A stretch of DNA of 64,000 nt from REEB76 sp963774895 (GTDB taxonomy: Bacteria > Pseudomonadota > Gammaproteobacteria > Natronospirales > REEB76), in NCBI GenBank assembly GCA_963774895.1, contig CAVZGN010000001.1, positions 434,001-498,000 of the forward strand, read 5' to 3'. Shown here one piece after another: positions 27,162 to 36,124 of the stretch; position 1 is the stretch's first letter, and every line of letters begins with the position of its first letter. The position numbers and the translations under genes are program-made. The notes under the pieces are model-generated. The model was not told where the DNA came from and made no database searches. It saw only the letters and a program-made list of their open reading frames with translations.

Positions 27162-27923
27162 ATGCCCATGTTTGAGACCACCAAGGAAAAAGTCGAATTG
27201 ACCGAACGCCAGATCTCGGAACTGGATGCCGGATTTGGCGCGTTTCTTCATGCCGGCTATTGCACCTGGGAATCCACCACTGATACTGACAATAGCATCC
27301 TGTCTTTCGCAGTGCATTGTCCCGAGCAGCTTCCTCTGGACTTGACTCTGATGCTTGGGGAAGTGATTACTAATCTCCGTTCAGTACTTGATTATGCAAC
27401 GAGTGAACTGATCGGCATCGACACTAAAACAGAAGATGTCAGGATGGTCTTCCCCACAGCCGCGAAACAGGCGGAATACGTGGCGCGTTGTCGCGATATC
27501 AAGACGCGGCGTGACGATACCAAGGCCTTCTTCATGAATCTGGCCGTGTATCCCGATGGCGCTGGAAAGCTGCTATATGCACTGGATCAGCTGGACGCCA
27601 CCGGCAAACACACGGTATTAACCCCTGTCGTCGGTATCGCCAAGATCGGTCCGGTCAAGGTTCTTAATTCGGATGGTAGCTTGGCTTCGACGGCTGCTAG
27701 CATGGATTGCTCGATGGAAATCGATGGGCGCACCCGATTGGTGAATCTGAGTGCCGGTAAGTCCGTTGAGATCGATGTAAACGCTAAACCCACATTTGAT
27801 GTATTTTTCGGTGATGTCGGGGCATTCAAGTTCCAGCGAATCGTTCCAACACTCCAGATCCTGCTAACCACGGTGAAAGATACGGTACGGCGAATGGAGC
27901 GATTCGTGACTACGAGATTCTAG
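27162..27923 (+). CDS. Hypothetical protein with an NLRS-LDY motif
   Basis: A 253-residue soluble protein. The most recognisable part is LMLGEVITNLRSVLDYATSELIG (about residues 66-88), which matches the layout (G-E-x-x-x-N-L-R-x-x-L-D-x-x) of a loosely defined family of bacterial proteins of unknown function. The C-terminal half is predicted to be beta-rich and ends in a helical VKDTVRRMERFV. ATG at 27162 is used; ATG at 27168 is equally possible, and neither has a clear Shine-Dalgarno. It follows obgE by 106 bases, and its lower GC hints at later arrival. Confidence 0.6.
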   Translation: MPMFETTKEKVELTERQISELDAGFGAFLHAGYCTWESTTDTDNSILSFAVHCPEQLPLDLTLMLGEVITNLRSVLDYATSELIGIDTKTEDVRMVFPTAAKQAEYVARCRDIKTRRDDTKAFFMNLAVYPDGAGKLLYALDQLDATGKHTVLTPVVGIAKIGPVKVLNSDGSLASTAASMDCSMEIDGRTRLVNLSAGKSVEIDVNAKPTFDVFFGDVGAFKFQRIVPTLQILLTTVKDTVRRMERFVTTRF

Positions 27924-28085
27924 ATATGACATATAGATTTTCGAAATTGCTATAAAAAAAGCTCAAGTTGAGCAGCTGCTTCCAGCCAGAAACGGACATT
28001 CAACCGAGTCAGATATTCGCGAGATTACGGTGAAGCCTCGAACCAGGTAATTTTTAGAATTAAGGAAAAGGTAACGCAATAAAGG

Positions 28086-28328
28086 ATGGCTGATTTAACG
28101 ATACGCATGCTGAACATTCTCATATATTTTGTAGCCGGTAGAATCATGACCATGGCCATAGTGCTATTGGAGGAAAGCGGTTATCGCCTCCTTTCGGGAT
28201 TGGCAACTCTAATGCGGGCGTTCACACTCGTAGCATACTTCTTCGTGGGCGAATCGCGGGGCGGCAAGGCTCTGAACCAACATGCTGAATTGATGCTAGT
28301 GGACACGCTCGCCGCGTGGGTGCCTTAA
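28086..28328 (+). CDS. Small putative membrane ORF
   Basis: An 80-codon reading with two hydrophobic stretches (MLNILIYFVAGRIMTMAIVLL and a second around LMRAFTLVAYFFV). It abuts the next small ORF (TAA then ATG with no gap). I recognise no family. It could be a real two-gene small membrane pair or the debris of one frameshifted gene. Confidence 0.3.
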   Translation: MADLTIRMLNILIYFVAGRIMTMAIVLLEESGYRLLSGLATLMRAFTLVAYFFVGESRGGKALNQHAELMLVDTLAAWVP

Positions 28329-28508
28329 ATGCTCGCGGTCATCGTGCTGGCGCCGCGTCTTTCTACTTACAAGACGATCGGCGCAGGTTTCCTTGTATTT
28401 TTATTTGTGCGGTGGTGTTCCTATCGCTTACCCAACACTTTCGCTGGTTTCGCTAGGGGCAAGGACGCATCCATGCCATCCGACATCAGCGCCAAGGTCG
28501 TCCCGTAA
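28329..28508 (+). CDS. Small putative ORF following 28086-28328
   Basis: A 59-codon reading starting MLAVIVLAPRLSTYKT with a hydrophobic N-terminal half, immediately after the previous stop. No family is recognised. Its main interest is that, with the ORF before it, it fills the space between the hypothetical gene and the antiporter. Confidence 0.22.
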   Translation: MLAVIVLAPRLSTYKTIGAGFLVFLFVRWCSYRLPNTFAGFARGKDASMPSDISAKVVP

Positions 28509-28568
28509 GGGGTGGTGGATGACGCCCCTACAGTGTTCTAATCGGGTCATCGCCCCCAAACGGCCGGT

Positions 28569-29819
28569 ATGTCCACGCCGCCCGTGACACTGTTCCTGGT
28601 CTGCGTCGCTGCCATCTTCCTCATCGGCACTTTCGGCGAGTTTGTATTCTCGCGCACGAAAGTGCCGGACGTAATCTGGTTGATCCTGGTAGGCATCCTC
28701 CTCGGCCCCGTGCTGGGGCTGGCGACCCGCGCCCAGCTCCTGAGTGTCGCACCGTATTTCTCCGTCATCACCCTGGTGTTCGTCCTTTTCGAGGGTGGTA
28801 GTCGGCTGGACCTGGTAGAACTTTATCGGGCCGCACCGCGTTCGGTGTTTCTTTCACTGCTCACATTCCTATTTTCCACTGTGGCTGCCATGCTGGCGGT
28901 CAGGCTGATGGTCGAGGCTGGGATGCTGCCGGCGGCCTGGTCCTGGCGCCAGGAACTCCTCACCGGCGCGATTGTCGGGGGCACCAGTCCCATCGTCATC
29001 ATGGCTGCCATCGCTCGGGTCGGGATGCCGTCCCGGGTGGCCAACCTGCTGAGCCTGGAATCAGCCCTGAGCGACGTGCTTTGTATTGTCGCAGTCAGCT
29101 CGCTAATCGAATTCTTCAAGTTCGGCCCCGCGGCAGACGCCGCACCGTGGCTCCCCCTAGTGCGTTCGCTCGGTCTCGGCGTGGTCCTCGGCGCTGTCGC
29201 CGGCGCGCTTTGGTTGATGCTGCTCAACTGGCTGAAAGAGAACGAGCACGCGTACCCCATCACGCTTGCGGCCTTGCTGCTGCTATACGTGGCGGTGGAG
29301 GCGGCTGGCGGTGCCGGCGCTCTGGGAGTGCTGGCCTTCGCCGTGGTGGTGGGCAATGCCGGCCACATCGGCCGCATGGTCAAGGTTTCCACGGAACTTG
29401 GGATGCATGATGACCTGCGTGGCTTCCATAGCCAGATGGTCTTCATCATCAAATCGTTCTTTTTTACCTTCATCGGCGCCATGCTCGGCCCGCCTTGGGG
29501 CCTGGCCGTGGCCGGTGTGTTGCTGGCAGTGGTGCTTCTGGTGGCGCGTTTCCCCGGCGCTTGGCTCGCGATGTTGAGATCACCGTTCAGCCCGCAAGAA
29601 AGGCGTATCGTATTTCTCAGCCTGCCGCGCGGTGTGGCGGCAGGCGTGCTGGCCACCCTGCCGGTGGCCGCAGGCCTTGCCGGCATGGAAGAATTGCCGG
29701 TAGTGGTATTTGCTTGTGTGTTCGGTACTCTCATCATCTTCGCTGTGGGCTTCCCGCTGGTGATGCGCGGCAGCTCGGGAGCGACAGATGCTGAGCCTGC
29801 AGGCGATGCCCATGTGTAG
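28569..29819 (+). CDS. Monovalent cation:proton antiporter (CPA family)
   Basis: A 416-residue polytopic protein with about 11-12 hydrophobic segments. Typical CPA elements are KVPDVIWLILVGILLGPVLG (first helices), a negatively charged loop VLFEGGSRLDL (the GxxLD feature of NhaP/CPA1 proteins), AIVGGTSPIVIMAAIARVG with LSLESALSDVLCIVAVSSLI (the ion-binding helix pair, ESALSD) and a C-terminal LPRGVAAGVLATLP. Family knowledge: exchanges Na+ or K+ for protons across the inner membrane. It is bounded downstream by the first IS30 element, only 23 bases after its stop. Confidence 0.88.
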   Translation: MSTPPVTLFLVCVAAIFLIGTFGEFVFSRTKVPDVIWLILVGILLGPVLGLATRAQLLSVAPYFSVITLVFVLFEGGSRLDLVELYRAAPRSVFLSLLTFLFSTVAAMLAVRLMVEAGMLPAAWSWRQELLTGAIVGGTSPIVIMAAIARVGMPSRVANLLSLESALSDVLCIVAVSSLIEFFKFGPAADAAPWLPLVRSLGLGVVLGAVAGALWLMLLNWLKENEHAYPITLAALLLLYVAVEAAGGAGALGVLAFAVVVGNAGHIGRMVKVSTELGMHDDLRGFHSQMVFIIKSFFFTFIGAMLGPPWGLAVAGVLLAVVLLVARFPGAWLAMLRSPFSPQERRIVFLSLPRGVAAGVLATLPVAAGLAGMEELPVVVFACVFGTLIIFAVGFPLVMRGSSGATDAEPAGDAHV

Positions 29820-29842
29820 ATTTTTGATTTGCGCGGAAGACC

Positions 29843-31090
29843 GCTTTGGGTTGCGATTTCAACTGATCGACGCAACACGCTAGATTCTGCGCGAGCAGAA
29901 GGAGGTGTTGCAAGTGACATACAGAACTCGGATTTATTACACCGAACGCCAGAAGGCCCTGATGTGGGAGCGCTGGCAGAAAGGGGAATCTCTCCAACAG
30001 ATCGCCCAGCTGTTTGACCGGTCGCACGGATCGGTCCACGGCATACTGGTTAAGACCGGCGGCATTCGCCCGAGGCCGCGCCGGCGTTCGCGTTTAGCGC
30101 TAAGCTTGGCGGAGCGTGAAGAGCTATCGCGCGCCGTAGCACAGGGCTTCTCATGTCGCTCGATCGCGCGCTCCCTGGGACGCGCACCCTCGAGTGTCAG
30201 CCGTGAGCTTAAACGCAATGGCGGCCCGGGGTGCTACCGGGCGAGCCAGGCCGACCAGAGTGCTTGGGACCGGGGCCGCCGCCCCAAGGTCTGCAAGCTG
30301 GTCGAGCATCGAGCCTTGGCGCGCCTGGTGACCGACAAGCTGCAGTCATCCTGGTCGCCGGAGCAGATCGCCGGATGGCTGAAGCGGCGCTTTCCCGATG
30401 ATGAGGGTCTGCAGGTGTCACACGAGACGATCTATAAGACTCTGTTCATCCAGGCGCGCGGGGCCTTGAAAAAAGAGCTGTTAGAGCACTTGCGGCGTAG
30501 CCGTGCCATGCGCCGTTCACGCCATCACACCCAGAAGACCGATGACCATGGCCGGATCCTGAACGCCGTGTCGATCCGCGAGCGTCCGGCCACCGTCGAA
30601 GACCGTGCGGTGCCGGGCCACTGGGAAGGCGACTTGCTGTTCGGCAACCAGCGCAGCCAGATTGCCACCCTGGTCGAACGGCATACCCGCTATGTCATGC
30701 TGGTGAAAGTCGCGAGCAAAGATACCGAGACCGTCATCAGCGCATTGATCAAACATGCCCATAAGCTGCCGCAGGAGCTCTATAAATCCTTGACCTGGGA
30801 TCGCGGCAAAGAGATGGCCGACCACCAACGCTTCACCCTGGCGACGGATGTCAAAGTCTACTTCTGTGATCCGCAAAATCCCTGGCAACGTGGCAGTAAC
30901 GAGAATACCAACGGGCTACTGAGGCAGTACTTTCCTAAGGGCACCGATCTGTCGGTGTACTCGCAGGCTAAACTCAACGCAGTCGCCAGGCAGTTAAATG
31001 AGCGGCCGAGGAAGACGCTGAACTATGAAACGCCGGCTGAACGCTTTGGCCAATGTGTTGCGTCGATCAGTTGAAACCGCAGTCGGAAGC
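29843..31090 (+). mobile_element. IS30-family insertion sequence, copy 1
   Basis: 1248 bases shared with copy 2 at 39547-40794 (offset 9704); the encoded proteins are identical. Ends: 34-base imperfect inverted repeats at 29843-29876 and 31057-31090, sharing TTTCAACTGATCGACGCAAC and GCTT at the tip. Both edges end in GC, so a 2-bp GC target duplication is possible and the element proper may run TTTGG...GGAA. The flanks GACC and GGTC are mirror images, fitting the known IS30 preference for palindromic targets. Confidence 0.93.
29914..31074 (+). CDS. IS30-family transposase
   Basis: A 386-residue protein with an N-terminal helix-turn-helix (WERWQKGESLQQIAQLFDRS), a second one (EELSRAVAQGFSCRSIARSL) and SSVSRELKRNGG, characteristic of IS30 transposases. 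The DDE core is visible in GHWEGDLLFG (first Asp), LTWDRGKEMADHQRFT (second Asp) and RGSNENTNGLLRQYFPKGTDL (Glu). The GTG at 29914 is chosen because AAGGAGG ends 8 bases before it; an upstream GTG overlaps that ribosome site. No frameshift or stop is seen, so the enzyme is probably functional. Confidence 0.93.
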   Translation: MTYRTRIYYTERQKALMWERWQKGESLQQIAQLFDRSHGSVHGILVKTGGIRPRPRRRSRLALSLAEREELSRAVAQGFSCRSIARSLGRAPSSVSRELKRNGGPGCYRASQADQSAWDRGRRPKVCKLVEHRALARLVTDKLQSSWSPEQIAGWLKRRFPDDEGLQVSHETIYKTLFIQARGALKKELLEHLRRSRAMRRSRHHTQKTDDHGRILNAVSIRERPATVEDRAVPGHWEGDLLFGNQRSQIATLVERHTRYVMLVKVASKDTETVISALIKHAHKLPQELYKSLTWDRGKEMADHQRFTLATDVKVYFCDPQNPWQRGSNENTNGLLRQYFPKGTDLSVYSQAKLNAVARQLNERPRKTLNYETPAERFGQCVASIS

Positions 31091-31148
31091 GGTCGTTCGC
31101 AGCGAAACGTTATCAGACCTGTTTCTCCAATCGAATGCATTGACGTTC

Positions 31149-32669
31149 TCATCCAAGTACAGATGATGCCATGGAATCCACTCGGTTATTGGTCCTGAAT
31201 TGATTCGCACTTTCTTGATCACCTCCTGCCGCACTGAGCAGGTACATGGCAGCGTACGCACGCCAGGGCTTCCAGGTTTCAGCACGTCGTAGTATTGCCT
31301 CTCGCAATGGGTTAGTGCTAATTATAGGCTGTAGTACCCGATGTCCAATCGGAAACGCGTCCGGGTCATTAAGTGCACGCATCGCAATATATTGAATAGT
31401 AGGTTCTTCAATATCTTTGATGTCTTTTAATTTGGCTAGGAGTTGGTCAAGAGATGTGTCAGCCCCAGACATGGTCACGGCCTGCGCAGCGGTCCGAATT
31501 GTGCGTGCACATGATGACGGTAGGCATGAAAGACGGGCGCTGGCCAGTGTCTTAGTTTGCGGAAAAATACGGGAAAACTCCTGCGTATCAGAAGATGCCA
31601 TTGGTTCACCAAAACACTCGACCAATCGACCTGCCAGCATCCCGGCCTCGTGCAAAGGGAAGTGCTGACTTAAAATTGCATGCACGATGAGCTCAAAACT
31701 ATCCCAAGTTCCAGGTATCCGCATTCCTGGATGACGTCGTAATAGGTGTACCAGTAAGCGATCGCGACCTAAGTGCTTGCAGATAACTTCCGGATCTGCA
31801 GCCAAGTCAAACATCGCACGCACCCGTGTGACGATCTGAAGCAAACATTCCGGTTGAGGGAATCGGATGTGAGCTCGCAACATATGGGTGCCGGCCATCG
31901 GTCTTACTTCTAGAATTCCATGATGATCGTGGATTGCGATACTGCGGCGATAAATGCCCTTCGTTATTGATTCCACCCCGGGCGTCAAACTAGCGGTAAG
32001 GTATGTCAGCAGTGAGTTCCAATTGTACGGCGGGCGGTAAGCCAGATGAAATACATACTCGTCTGGGACTCGAGAGTGAAGGCCCATGCGCCGCAATTCG
32101 GAAGGTGGGCGCCCATAGCATTTATGAAAAACCTCATTAAATCGCCGGATACTTCTGAAACCAGAAGCCATCGCGATTTGGGCCATAGACAGATTGGTAT
32201 CACTAATTAACTGCTTGGCAAAATGCAGTCGTCGCGTCTGGGCAACAGTCGTGGGTAATGCCCCCAAATGCCGCAAAAACAGTCGTGACAGGTGGCGCGC
32301 ACTCATTCCAAGGCGGTTTGCGAGCATTTCTACATTACCTTCATCCAATGCACCCTCGGCAATGAGTCGCAGGCCGCGGTTTACGGTGGCCGATGTTCCA
32401 TTCCAGGCAGGTGTGCCTGGCGCCACTTCCGGGCGGCAGCGCAGACAGGGGCGAAATCCGGCTTGGGTCGCCGCCGCGGCCGAGGGGAAATACCGCACAT
32501 GCACACGTTTTGCATGTGGCGAGGGGCAAATAGGTCTGCAATAGATGCCTGTGGACGTGACTCCAATAAACACACGTCCGTCAAAACGCGCATCCCGATT
32601 GAGCCGCGCTTGCTCGCATGTTTGTTCGTCTAGTAGTTCCACTTGGCAATCCAAGCTTAGAGAACACAC
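31149..32669 (-). CDS. Ada-AlkA fusion: methyl-DNA sensor/AraC domain plus 3-methyladenine glycosylase
   Basis: A 506-residue protein. Residues about 10-85 form the Ada zinc domain with GIYCRPICPSPHAKRVHVRYF and FRPCLRCRPE (four Cys). Residues 95-185 form an AraC helix-turn-helix (LANRLGMSARHLSRLFLRHLG...QIAMASGFRSIRRFNEVF). Residues 205-490 are AlkA: an N-terminal barrel, then the HhH-GPD glycosylase with DSFELIVHAILSQ and WRAYAAMYLLSA. Family knowledge: this fusion senses methyl phosphotriesters, activates transcription and excises alkylated bases. It is in the segment between the two IS30 copies, transcribed towards copy 1. The start MCSLSLDCQ is the first ATG, and no obvious alternative is better. 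Confidence 0.9.
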   Translation of the reverse strand: MCSLSLDCQVELLDEQTCEQARLNRDARFDGRVFIGVTSTGIYCRPICPSPHAKRVHVRYFPSAAAATQAGFRPCLRCRPEVAPGTPAWNGTSATVNRGLRLIAEGALDEGNVEMLANRLGMSARHLSRLFLRHLGALPTTVAQTRRLHFAKQLISDTNLSMAQIAMASGFRSIRRFNEVFHKCYGRPPSELRRMGLHSRVPDEYVFHLAYRPPYNWNSLLTYLTASLTPGVESITKGIYRRSIAIHDHHGILEVRPMAGTHMLRAHIRFPQPECLLQIVTRVRAMFDLAADPEVICKHLGRDRLLVHLLRRHPGMRIPGTWDSFELIVHAILSQHFPLHEAGMLAGRLVECFGEPMASSDTQEFSRIFPQTKTLASARLSCLPSSCARTIRTAAQAVTMSGADTSLDQLLAKLKDIKDIEEPTIQYIAMRALNDPDAFPIGHRVLQPIISTNPLREAILRRAETWKPWRAYAAMYLLSAAGGDQESANQFRTNNRVDSMASSVLG

Positions 32670-33023
32670 TGGTCATTCTACTGACATAGATTCTTCTTCG
32701 GCTAGCCGTTTTCAGACGTTATTGTCTTTGGTTCGTTGTTTCGCCTAGACACTATGGTTTGCACTGTTGAATGTTGGGGCGAAGGTGGAAACATTGCCCG
32801 CAGGCACGTCTCACATATGAGTGACCATGAGAGACCGTAATTTGATACACATTGAGGTCCTAATACCGCCAGCAATTAAATGCGTTCGGCCTAGTATTTT
32901 GTCGCAGGGTGACGAATGTGCTCTCCGAATTGAAATGCATCGCATACGTAACCTGTCAGTGCTCGCGATCCCACCCTGGAGTCAATTCAAAGTGTTGAGT
33001 TGGATTTCGTAAAGGAGAAAATT
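32670..33023. other. Divergent intergenic region between the Ada-AlkA gene and the HAF-repeat gene
   Basis: No gene seen. It should contain both promoters. The only clear signal is the AAGGAG ribosome site at 33012-33017 for the HAF-repeat gene. Confidence 0.5.
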
Positions 33024-34253
33024 ATGAATATCAAATTTATATCCAGACTATGTTTGATGTCGGCCGCCCTGCTATTCGCTCGCAGCGCCTATGCTGGCAA
33101 TTCCGAAAACACGCTTTATCAAGTAATTAACCTCGGAAATCCGCTTGGTGGCGCTTTGAGCCAAGGCACCAGCAATAATCAGCCGGGACAGGTTCTTGGA
33201 TTTTCCACCTTTCCGAGTACCTACATCATGCACGCGGAGCTATGGCGGGATAACTCTGCGCATGATCTTGGCACGCTGGGCGGACCCAACAGCGCGGTGG
33301 CTTGGCCGAATCGTAACGATCACGGCGTGATCGTGGGCATATCCGAGACTACCAACCTGCAGCCTCTGGGTGAGCTATGGAGCTGTTACCTGGCGGTTTT
33401 CTACTACGCCGACGGGCATGTGTGCCGCGGATTTGTTTGGCAGGATGGGGTGATGACCACGCTTCCCACCTTGGGAGGCGACAACGGCTTTGCGACTGGT
33501 GTCAATAACAGCGATCAGATTGTGGGCTGGGCCGAAAATACCAATCATGATCCCACCTGCGGCGAGTACACGAATAATAACCAGGTACTGCAATTCGAGG
33601 CTGTCATGTGGACGCGACAGAATGGTCACTATCAAGCGAGCGAACTACCCCCCTATCCCGGCGATATGGACGGTGCGGCCACGGCAATCAATCAGGAAGG
33701 CCAAGTCGTGGGTATTACAGGCATCTGTGACGGCGCAATCGGAGGCGCAACGGCTGAGCATATGGTGATGTGGCAGAACGGGAGAGTGGTCCGTGAGTTG
33801 CCGACGTTGGGCGGTGCTTACTGGAATACACCCATGGACATTAACAACCGCGGAAACGTCGTTGGATTTTCCGATCTTCCCGGCGATGGGCCGACGATTG
33901 GTGACGCGAATTTCCAGGCCTTTTTCTGGTCTACAAAGCCTTTCATTTGCAACGACAAGCGAATCACGGGCACTTGCAACCTGGGTGCGCTTCCGGGCGA
34001 CAGCATAAGTGAAGCCCTAGGAGTCAATGATCGGGACCAGGTCGTGGGCGTGTCATTTCCTTCGGGTCACGCATTCATTTGGCAAGACGGCGTGATGACG
34101 GATATCAATACCCTGCTGGCGCCGGGTACCACGTTGGTACTCACCGATGCCCAGGATATCAACGACCAAGGTGAGATTACCGGTCAAGCATATGACTCCA
34201 ATACCGGCACAACTGTCGCGTTTAAAGCGATTCCCACGCGTACGGCACATTGA
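33024..34253 (+). CDS. Secreted HAF-repeat protein
   Basis: A 409-residue precursor with a signal peptide (FISRLCLMSAALLFARSAYA) and six HAF-type repeats, for example DLGTLGGPNSAVAWPNRNDH, LPTLGGDNGFATGVNNSDQI and LPTLGGAYWNTPMDINNRGN. Each has the pattern LxxLGG...A..IN..G.(V/I)VG. Family knowledge: HAF repeats (after His-Ala-Phe) build extracellular beta-propeller-like proteins of unknown function, common in soil proteobacteria. ATG at 33024 is chosen for its AAGGAG 6 bases upstream. It is a monocistronic gene closed by a strong terminator, in the segment between the IS30 copies. Confidence 0.88.
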   Translation: MNIKFISRLCLMSAALLFARSAYAGNSENTLYQVINLGNPLGGALSQGTSNNQPGQVLGFSTFPSTYIMHAELWRDNSAHDLGTLGGPNSAVAWPNRNDHGVIVGISETTNLQPLGELWSCYLAVFYYADGHVCRGFVWQDGVMTTLPTLGGDNGFATGVNNSDQIVGWAENTNHDPTCGEYTNNNQVLQFEAVMWTRQNGHYQASELPPYPGDMDGAATAINQEGQVVGITGICDGAIGGATAEHMVMWQNGRVVRELPTLGGAYWNTPMDINNRGNVVGFSDLPGDGPTIGDANFQAFFWSTKPFICNDKRITGTCNLGALPGDSISEALGVNDRDQVVGVSFPSGHAFIWQDGVMTDINTLLAPGTTLVLTDAQDINDQGEITGQAYDSNTGTTVAFKAIPTRTAH

Positions 34254-34326
34254 GAACCCGGCTTAGACCGCGCCTCGCTGACGTCGAGTCGGAACGCGAG
34301 GAAGTGTGGTAATCAATGCCATAGCA

Positions 34327-34358
34327 TGGGGGCAGGATAATATCCTGTCCCCATTTTT
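34327..34358 (+). terminator. Strong intrinsic terminator after the HAF-repeat gene
   Basis: TGGGGGCAGGATA (34327-34339) pairs with TATCCTGTCCCCA (34341-34353) apart from one G-T pair, then T5 (34354-34358). Confidence 0.85.
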
Positions 34359-34404
34359 AAGATTGAACATAGAAATGAAATCCCCTCAAAATCGGAGATC
34401 AGTC

Positions 34405-34848
34405 ATGAGTACGAACTTTCAGCGCGGAATACTGCTGGGTATTGCGGCGATTCTCTTGTTCGCTGCATTGACGATCAGCGCTTCCACTTCGCCCTTTGTA
34501 GGCTCTATCATGACGGAGCACGCTGCATTGTATCTGAATATAGATCAGCGAGCCCCCCAAATCTGGCCTGTGGAGATCTGGGCCGTGGGCGGAGTTCTGA
34601 GCAACCGGTCGAACCAAGGGGTGCTGTGGATCCGGCCCGGTGTCTACACTTTCACGCTGCGTGTCAGCCAGGCAGTGAACCTAGCCGACGTGCCAGGGCT
34701 CGCCCGTTCTGCAGGTTATAGTCGGACTGAACATGAACTGAAGCTGCAGGCACAAATGGGCAAAGCGTATTACATCGGCGCCAAATTCGAAGCCTCTGGC
34801 GTCTGGAAACCGGTGGTATGGAAGGTCCGGGACATCAGCGCTAAGTGA
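34405..34848 (+). CDS. Small exported protein of unknown function
   Basis: A 147-residue protein with an N-terminal hydrophobic signal (GILLGIAAILLFAALTISAS) and a mature domain with WPVEIWAVGGVLSNRSNQGV and WIRPGVYTFTLRVSQAV, suggesting a beta-sandwich. The C-terminal GKAYYIGAKFEASGVWKPVVW looks like the final strands of such a domain. The family is not recognised. The start at 34405 is preferred because CGGAG lies 8-12 bases upstream and the longer reading would run through the terminator at 34327-34358. Confidence 0.6.
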   Translation: MSTNFQRGILLGIAAILLFAALTISASTSPFVGSIMTEHAALYLNIDQRAPQIWPVEIWAVGGVLSNRSNQGVLWIRPGVYTFTLRVSQAVNLADVPGLARSAGYSRTEHELKLQAQMGKAYYIGAKFEASGVWKPVVWKVRDISAK

Positions 34849-35063
34849 GCGCTACTGCAAAGCTAAAACTTAGCTATCGAATTTATATAAAGATTTCTAT
34901 GAAAAACTAGAAATGAATAAGTTTTATTTCAAATAATGATCAGAGTTAACTTAATGGAGATGCGCTATAGATTATATAATTATTAATGTTCGAAAATTCG
35001 AAAGCTGACGAGCAGCATTTATAACAGTACCAAACAATGTCCACACTAAAACTGGGAGATAGC

Positions 35064-35573
35064 ATGTGTAAATGGTTGCTCACGATCATCCTGCTGGGCC
35101 TCAGTTTGCCTGTCTTGGCAGTAACATCAACAGCTTGTACGGCTCCGGAATACAACCGACTCAATTTTTGGCTCGGAGACTGGGATACATACGAAGCAGA
35201 CGGCAAGGGACCATCGGAAGCCAGCAATCACGTTACATCCATCTTGGGCGGCTGTGCCATCTTGGAACGTTACGAAGGGACTGACGGTCACATCGGGGAG
35301 AGCATGACTGTCTATGACGCTTCACGGAACGTCTGGCACCAGACCTGGGTTACGAATCAAGGTCATCTCTTAGTATTGGAAGGGCACTTCAACGGCTTTA
35401 TGCTCACGCTGGAAGGCTCTGAGATGAGTAATAATCACAAGCAAGAATTGATCCGTGGGACATGGTTACCGCAACTGGATGGGGTGCGCGAGACGGCGTA
35501 TATATCCAAAGATGGCGGCAAAACTTGGAGTATAGATTTTGACATCCTTTTTAAGCCGCATCATGGAAAGTAA
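35064..35573 (+). CDS. Exported DUF1579-like protein
   Basis: A 169-residue precursor: signal peptide MCKWLLTIILLGLSLPVLAV, then NRLNFWLGDWDTYEADGK, SNHVTSILGGCAILERYEG, SMTVYDASRNVWHQTWVTNQG. This succession (FWxGxWD...G-x-S-x-x-x-Y-D...W-x-Q-x-W) is that of DUF1579-type lipocalin-like proteins, which lack a known function. ATG 35064 with GGGAG 7-11 bases upstream is chosen over an earlier ATG because it gives a clean signal peptide. A+T-rich surroundings suggest a transferred gene. Confidence 0.7.
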   Translation: MCKWLLTIILLGLSLPVLAVTSTACTAPEYNRLNFWLGDWDTYEADGKGPSEASNHVTSILGGCAILERYEGTDGHIGESMTVYDASRNVWHQTWVTNQGHLLVLEGHFNGFMLTLEGSEMSNNHKQELIRGTWLPQLDGVRETAYISKDGGKTWSIDFDILFKPHHGK

Positions 35574-36124
35574 CAGTAGATTAATATTTACTAACCCTCA
35601 CAGTGCATTAAATTCTTGTGATCTCATATTCGAAGGCTACTTTTTGAATGACTGCTACGGGTCGACTGCAGAACTTGAAGGAGTGAATCACCGATGCCGG
35701 ATATTAAGTGCTGCATCCGGCCATAAGCAGCCGCTCGGGTTTTTGCACGTTGCCAAAATTATTGTGTCTGCGGTAATAAGCGAAGTCCAATTGGCCGAAT
35801 TTGACCGTATGGGCTTCCGCGAGCCGCGCTGCCTAGTGAAGCAATTCCGAGCTTCTTCTTCCAGTGCCAACTTTCTACTAAGCGTTTGAGCGGTCAACGC
35901 ATTTTGGCGTCCGTGCGACTGCCACTTGCTACGACGCGTTTAAAGCCTGCGCTAAAAACGCAAATCTGCGACTTAATATTCGGATATACCTGTCGAATGT
36001 CTTCTACGCTGCTGAATCTGATTGCTTTCTATGTTAGGGGCCGGTCGCCTAGTAGACACGTGTAGAGCGTGGAGTATATTGAATTTGGACAGCAAGAGGT
36101 CGCGATACAAGGTCGTCTGTACTA
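35574..36124. other. Non-coding gap, 550 bases
   Basis: One open frame (35539-35889) overlaps the preceding gene and shows no recognisable features. I see no RNA gene, repeat or strong terminator. It may contain the promoter of the GGDEF-EAL gene. Confidence 0.5.

Noticed and set aside
33024..34253. CRISPR-like or tandem DNA repeat
   Set aside because: The periodicity is of protein HAF repeats with divergent DNA; there are no uniform repeats and spacers.
35539..35889. Open frame of 116 codons after the DUF1579-like gene
   Set aside because: It overlaps the end of that gene, lacks a ribosome site and has no recognisable domain.
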